DNA from: Spirochaetales bacterium
GTDB taxonomy: Bacteria > Spirochaetota > Leptospiria > Leptospirales > Leptonemataceae
Direction: 5' to 3'
DNA: 64,000 nucleotides
Assembly: GCA_024233935.1 (NCBI GenBank)
Contig: JACKOY010000017.1
Location: 27,096-91,095, forward strand
Part shown: piece by piece, positions 59,973-64,000 of the stretch
How the letters are laid out: each line of letters opens with the position of its first letter
How positions within the stretch are numbered: the stretch's first letter is position 1
Notes under the pieces: model-generated
What the model saw: the letters and a program-made list of their open reading frames with translations, nothing else
Databases searched by the model: none
What the model was told of the DNA's origin: nothing
Position numbers and translations under genes: made by a program

Positions 59973-61091
59973 CTACCCACCTTCCTCATCCACCGACTGA
60001 TTCGGAATGATCCCCGAACCGTGAACACCGCCTACAGCTTGCATATTCCCATGGTCGGCCCGGGCGGTGCGACGGGCGCGGAACTCCATGGGCGTCAGGC
60101 CGGTGTGCTCCTTGAAGGCCCGATGAAACGGGCCCATCGAACCGTAACCCAGACGGGGAGCGAGTCGGGAGACCGGGAGGTCGGGCGTGTCCACCAGCAT
60201 CCGGCAGGCCTCCTCAATACGATAGCGGTTGAGGAAGTCGTTGAAGTTGCGATACCCCAGCGTTTGGTTAATGAGCCGGCGCAAACGATATTCCTGGGTG
60301 GCAAGCTGTACCGCCAACTTGCGGATCGTGAGTCCCTCCGCCCGGTAGGCGCACTCTTCCTCCATGGAACGCCGTAAGGCATTGCGCAGGGTGGCGTCCT
60401 TGTCGGCGGCCGCGGTTCGCGGGGCTGCCGACACATCGAGAAAGCCCGGCCGCATCTGCAAGAGCACGAGCGAAAGGGTGATCGTACCGAGGTAGAGGAG
60501 AGCCGGAGTCGAAGCGGAAATCAGGGGGCCCCGTTCGGGCAACTGGAGGATTAATCGCGCCACGACGAACAGCAAAAGCAGAAGCGCCCCGATCCCGAGC
60601 TGATGCACTCGCATGCGACGTCTCCACTCTAGCAGGTCCGCGTTCAGCGTGCCCAGCCCAACGACCAGCGAAGAAGCAATGAAAGCCGCAGCAACGCACG
60701 AACCGAATACCGCACACCACCAGCCGATCGCGCGGGCACTGCCGCGTGCCGCAGGGCCCAGGTCGGCAGGCCACCACCACAGAGCCGTCAAGACGGCGAG
60801 GCTCAGGATAAAAAGCCCCGAATGCCACCATCGCAGACGAAATCGCTCGAGAAACACTGTTTCGGAAAACCACCAAAATAAGAATGCAACCGTGGGTGGA
60901 AGTACCGCCGAAGCCCAGCCTGCAGGCGAGCTGCCCTCCGAGATATAGGGAAGCAGGACCTCCAGTACCAACAACAGGCACATCGCCAGAACCTGAATGG
61001 CACCGCGGGCGCGTCGGTAGCGCGCAAGAAACAGCATGAGCAACAGCAACAGATGCGACACCGACAAAAACCGAAATACGTCCGAAACCAT
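59973..61091 (-). CDS. Membrane-anchored AraC-family regulator
   Basis: A 372-residue protein with an N-terminal membrane module of about seven hydrophobic helices (about 5-235) and a C-terminal AraC DNA-binding domain (about 270-370) with two HTH motifs: EYRLRRLINQTLGYRNFNDF and RLAPRLGYGSMGPFHRAFK; the end FKEHTGLTPMEFR is the AraC signature. ATG 61091 is chosen because upstream codons are not part of a helix and the start lies in the family's place. Such proteins signal from the membrane to DNA. It is next to the metallo-beta-lactamase and HabA-like genes and may regulate them. Ligand unknown. Confidence 0.85.
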   Translation of the reverse strand: MVSDVFRFLSVSHLLLLLMLFLARYRRARGAIQVLAMCLLLVLEVLLPYISEGSSPAGWASAVLPPTVAFLFWWFSETVFLERFRLRWWHSGLFILSLAVLTALWWWPADLGPAARGSARAIGWWCAVFGSCVAAAFIASSLVVGLGTLNADLLEWRRRMRVHQLGIGALLLLLFVVARLILQLPERGPLISASTPALLYLGTITLSLVLLQMRPGFLDVSAAPRTAAADKDATLRNALRRSMEEECAYRAEGLTIRKLAVQLATQEYRLRRLINQTLGYRNFNDFLNRYRIEEACRMLVDTPDLPVSRLAPRLGYGSMGPFHRAFKEHTGLTPMEFRARRTARADHGNMQAVGGVHGSGIIPNQSVDEEGG

Positions 61092-61134
61092 GGCCAGGCC
61101 GTGATCGTCCTTTGCTCTCCGGGGGTTTACAAGC

Positions 61135-61911
61135 TCAAAACGAACCGGTTTCGACCTCATCGGCTTCCTGGATGTCGGGGAATGCCCGGTAGATTTCGCG
61201 GGCATCTACTGGGCCCCAATGCCCAACCCAGAAGAGCACGTAGCCCTCCTGTAGCAAACGGGCCAGATTCGTGCGCCACAAAGAACGATCCTTGTGGAAG
61301 AAGTGTTCGGTCGGAACGTTGGCATTGGTCATTGAGCCGCGGATCAGATCTCCAACGACCGCCTCCCGATCGTTCAGCAGCACGACCAGGGATCCATCCG
61401 TGTGACCGGGCATCGGGCGTACCGTGGCCGCAAGGCCGTACTCCTCAAGGGAACGCTCGTTCTCAACGAGGATGTTCGGGCGAAACGGACGGTACGTCTT
61501 GTTCGACAAGAGCTTTACAAAGTACGCAAATAGACTGGTCGGCTTGAGCTCGTCGTTGTGGCCCGACATGCACATGCTCAGGTCTCCCGCCCCCGCCATG
61601 ATCGGAATGTGGTATGTGCTCTGGAAGTACGGCGCAGCGCCGGCGTGATCGCCGTGGCAGTGGGTCAGCACGATCAGCTTCACATCCTGCACGCGATGTC
61701 CCGTGCTACGAATTGCCTCTTCGATTTCCTGTTCCGCCCCCGCCACGCTCGTATCGATGAGGACCAACCCCGAGTGACCCTGCACCAGATAGACATTGGC
61801 TATGCCGATTTCGAACTTCGTCACGGGCGAATGTTCGATCAGCGCCTGTGACGAGGGCGCGAGACCCGCGCAGGCGGCAGCCAGCAAAGAGGGCACGCAC
61901 ACCAAAACCAT
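61135..61911 (-). CDS. Metallo-beta-lactamase-fold lipoprotein
   Basis: A 258-residue lipoprotein. The start is ATG 61911: MVLVCVPSLLAAACAG with a lipobox LAAAC; an in-frame TTG 9 nt upstream would add RM to the n-region. The metal site is THCHGDH (HxHxDH), with MPGHTDGS (third His), VVGDLIRG (bridging Asp) and WVGHWGP (last His). It resembles the broad hydrolase family of MBL-fold proteins (lactonase, glyoxalase II, quorum-quenching types); none can be chosen. It lies 43 bp upstream of the AraC gene and 113 bp downstream of the HabA-like gene, on one strand. Confidence 0.83.
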   Translation of the reverse strand: MVLVCVPSLLAAACAGLAPSSQALIEHSPVTKFEIGIANVYLVQGHSGLVLIDTSVAGAEQEIEEAIRSTGHRVQDVKLIVLTHCHGDHAGAAPYFQSTYHIPIMAGAGDLSMCMSGHNDELKPTSLFAYFVKLLSNKTYRPFRPNILVENERSLEEYGLAATVRPMPGHTDGSLVVLLNDREAVVGDLIRGSMTNANVPTEHFFHKDRSLWRTNLARLLQEGYVLFWVGHWGPVDAREIYRAFPDIQEADEVETGSF

Positions 61912-62024
61912 GCGGATCAAAGCGCCGCGCGCAACCGCGCCGGGGCGGCTAACGGCATACAGCCGGGGCGTCGGCGCGGTCCGGCTGCGTGCGCGGGCCC
62001 GGAGTGAGCCTCCAGCGGCCGCGC

Positions 62025-62447
62025 TCACTGCACTCTCCGGCCGAAACCCAGCACCCAGAATCCAACGCCACCCAGAGAAGGCAGCACGACAAAAATCGAA
62101 AGAGCCAGAAAGACCAGGTCGTTTGTAACGACGCCGGTCCAATCAATCCCGCGCACGTGGAGTGCCGCTTTGATGGCGGTGAGGAGCCAGTTGGCATAGT
62201 TGGCCACGACGAGCAGCACGGCAATGCGTCCCGCGCCGATCGATCCGTACTTCAGGTGCGGAAGTGACTGGGCAAATCCAAACAAGAGAAAGGCTCCCAT
62301 CAGGGCATTGAGATGCGATGCCAGCGCCGTCTGTCCGTCAATGGCGATCTTGCCCGTCATCCCTGCCGAGACGTATATGCCGGTCAGGAGCCCCAGGAGG
62401 AGCAGCAATGCCGCCGAACGCAACAGTTGAATTCGTATCCGTTCCAT
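62025..62447 (-). CDS. Four-helix membrane protein, HabA/StyC isomerase-like
   Basis: A 140-residue protein with four hydrophobic helices: about 8-27, 42-63, 75-95 and 105-130. The HLNALMGAFLLFGFAQSLPHL stretch and the later NYANWLLTAIKAALHV are like hydroxylaminobenzene mutase/styrene-oxide isomerase proteins, which bind haem b in the membrane in the characterised enzymes. ATG 62447 is chosen; a long upstream frame is not hydrophobic and is rejected. First of three genes (with MBL and AraC) on the minus strand. Similarity is partial, so the call is tentative. Confidence 0.5.
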   Translation of the reverse strand: MERIRIQLLRSAALLLLLGLLTGIYVSAGMTGKIAIDGQTALASHLNALMGAFLLFGFAQSLPHLKYGSIGAGRIAVLLVVANYANWLLTAIKAALHVRGIDWTGVVTNDLVFLALSIFVVLPSLGGVGFWVLGFGRRVQ

Positions 62448-62874
62448 AGATGAAAAGCGTATCACGAGTTGCCGGCCCGGTCCATAGGCAGGACTAAAAT
62501 CGCCATGTCGATTTCGAAATCGAGACACTCTTTGATCCGGGACCCGTGCAATAATGCGCATATGCAATGGAAACCAGCAAATCTGCACGCGGTCGCAGTT
62601 CATGAAACGCTGCTCATGCGAACCAACTGCGGTTCGCCTTTGCCGAGCACGCCGGGCCACTGCGGCGAGGAGCTTCGTCAGCTGATCCCCCGTTGCGACG
62701 ACTTGTCCGGCACGCTCGCCGATCTCGCACCGCGGCGGGCCGCTTTTGAGCCTTGCGGGCTATGGCCTGGTCGTTTGGGCGTGGCCGGTAGCGTCAAGCG
62801 GGTGTCTCGCCAATCTAGCGTCGCCTCGTGAAGCGGCCGGCATTGCGGTTGTGGTGCACGCCAACTCTGCCCCG
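62448..62874. other. Intergenic region with one weak frame
   Basis: About 430 bp between the HabA-like gene and the GH1 gene. A plus-strand frame 62562-62831 encodes up to 89 residues (MQWKPANLHAVAVHETLLMR...) with reasonable codon choice, but no ribosome site, no family and no signal. The promoter of the HabA-like gene probably lies in 62448-62530. No hairpin or repeat is evident. Confidence 0.3.
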
Positions 62875-64000
62875 CTAATCGGGGATTTTGCGCGAGCGCA
62901 TGATTTTTGAATAAAGTTTTGCAGACTCCCGCGGGCTTCGCTTCTGACTTTCAAAGTCCACGTGAACGAGACCGAACCGGGCCGTGTAACCCTCGGCCCA
63001 TTCGAAGTTGTCCATAAACGACCAGTGGTAGTACCCTTCCACCGGGATGCCGGCCTCCAGGGCCCGGAGCACCTGACGCAGGTGATCCATTAAGAACTGC
63101 GACCGTCGCGCATCGACCGCGTCGGCGATCCCGTTTTCGGTGATGCGTATGGGCAGGCTGTAACGCTCGTGAGTCTGCTTGAGCAGGCGAAACAAACCCT
63201 CCGGGTAGATCTCCCACTGAAGATCGTTGCGCGGATTCTCGGGATGGGTTTCGATTTTGATGAACAGGGTTCCGGGTTTGGTCAGAGAAAAGCTGATAAT
63301 ATCACGCGTGTAATAGTTCAGGCCAAAGAAATCCCAGGCCTGGCCATCGTGCACGCGCTCTTCGGCGCCCAGAGGCGGCAAAAGGCAACCGGAGTGGAGC
63401 GAGTCCGTAAACACATGGTTAAATCTTCTGTCAGCCTCGCGCGCCCGGTCCAGATCCAGGGCGTTGGTGCTGTCTTTGGGGTCCATCACGCGCAGATGTT
63501 TTGCAATCGAGATCGAAGGATGTTTCCAGTTTTTGGCGGCGTGAATCTCTCGAATGCGATCATACGCGTGAAAATGGGCGATCAGCATATTACGCTGCAC
63601 GCGCAGGGAGTTCAGGTAGCCGGAAATTCCCCGCTTCCCGGGGGGCCAGCGACCGTCCATGTATGCCAGAACCGCGTACACGTTGGGCTCGTTAAAGGTA
63701 ATGTACTCCTCAACCAGATCTCCTACGCCCTCGACAATGAAATTCACGAAGGCGTAAAATTCGGGTAGGTTTTCAGTTTTGGTCCATCCGCCCTTTTCCA
63801 ACCACCAGTAGGGCAACACAAAATGATTCAGGGTCAGAAGCGGACGGATGCGTTTTGCCCGCAGGCTGCCAAGCATCTTGCGAAAGTGTTCCAGAGCGAG
63901 AATGTCGAAAGGCGCGCCGGGGGCCGGTTGAAAACGAGACCAATCTACGCCCAGGCGGTACGCCTGATGACCCATGGACTTCATGAGTTTGAAGTCTTCG
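62875..64000 (-). CDS. Family GH1 beta-glycosidase (5' end beyond window)
   Basis: Retaining beta-glycosidase of family GH1. The frame runs off the right edge: the first visible residues are EDFKLMKSMGHQAYRLGVDWSRFQP, so the N-terminal ~60-70 residues are outside. The acid/base Glu is in TFNEPNVY and the nucleophile Glu in ITENGIAD. WGF-like motifs YHWSFMDNFEWAEGY and the RFGL end of the barrel are present. At ~375 visible residues, the full protein would be ~440. Substrate may be beta-glucoside or beta-galactoside. The nearby DUF4015 protein may also act on sugars. Confidence 0.9.
   Translation of the reverse strand, partial: EDFKLMKSMGHQAYRLGVDWSRFQPAPGAPFDILALEHFRKMLGSLRAKRIRPLLTLNHFVLPYWWLEKGGWTKTENLPEFYAFVNFIVEGVGDLVEEYITFNEPNVYAVLAYMDGRWPPGKRGISGYLNSLRVQRNMLIAHFHAYDRIREIHAAKNWKHPSISIAKHLRVMDPKDSTNALDLDRAREADRRFNHVFTDSLHSGCLLPPLGAEERVHDGQAWDFFGLNYYTRDIISFSLTKPGTLFIKIETHPENPRNDLQWEIYPEGLFRLLKQTHERYSLPIRITENGIADAVDARRSQFLMDHLRQVLRALEAGIPVEGYYHWSFMDNFEWAEGYTARFGLVHVDFESQKRSPRESAKLYSKIMRSRKIPD

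Overview
The window (about 58-60% G+C by eye) looks like chromosome of a spirochaete of the Leptospirales, near Leptonema/Turneriella or an uncultured relative. This is an inference from family content, not from a marker gene: class III adenylate cyclases behind 7TMR-DISM membrane modules, a DISM-type hybrid kinase/PP2C phosphatase, many small lipoproteins with relaxed lipoboxes, repeat-containing lipoproteins and a membrane-bound AraC regulator. No rRNA, tRNA or CRISPR array was seen. The first gene (GDSL lipoprotein) and the last (GH1 glycosidase) run off the edges.

Layout. 1-3.8 kb: GDSL lipoprotein, a 49-residue ORF, a cysteine-rich lipoprotein, an arsenosugar pair (ArsS plus peroxidase-like protein) and an EamA exporter. 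3.8-13.2 kb: DISM adenylate cyclase, GNAT, TrpC, a hybrid kinase-receiver-PP2C protein, a WYL regulator and a membrane-anchored coiled-coil protein. 13.3-21.9 kb: nitroreductase, MAPEG, a GT-C type glycosyltransferase, a lipoprotein, and a divergent GST/RND exporter pair around a palindrome-bearing promoter. 21.9-29.7 kb: a VapBC-type module, a three-repeat P-II-like protein with a fused double-DUF1538 transporter, an acyl-CoA dehydrogenase remnant, a dienoyl-CoA-reductase-like SDR, and citrate synthase coupled to a small ParB-fold protein.

29.7-41.1 kb is a co-oriented defence island: type I restriction-modification (hsdM, hsdS, hsdR) interrupted by a DUF262/HNH gene, a hypothetical gene, an XRE-ImmA/DUF4411 pair and a VapBC pair. 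A 32-bp repeat of the hsdM 3' end marks how the DUF262 gene may have entered. 41.4-48.8 kb: GNAT, a lipoprotein/zinc-ribbon/SPFH cluster, membrane proteins and two paralogous lipoproteins flanking a larger one. 48.8-53.9 kb: purM-rlmN and two divergent adenylate cyclases. 54-64 kb: a propeller-like lipoprotein, an MntA/HepT pair, a DUF4015 hydrolase-like protein, hypotheticals, an AraC regulator, a metallo-beta-lactamase lipoprotein, a four-helix membrane protein and the partial GH1 enzyme.

Regulatory reading. Several near-consensus -35/-10 pairs place the predicted transcription start at or within about 8 nt of the start codon, which suggests leaderless mRNAs. Gene coupling by 1-4 nt stop/start overlaps is frequent, especially in the defence island.
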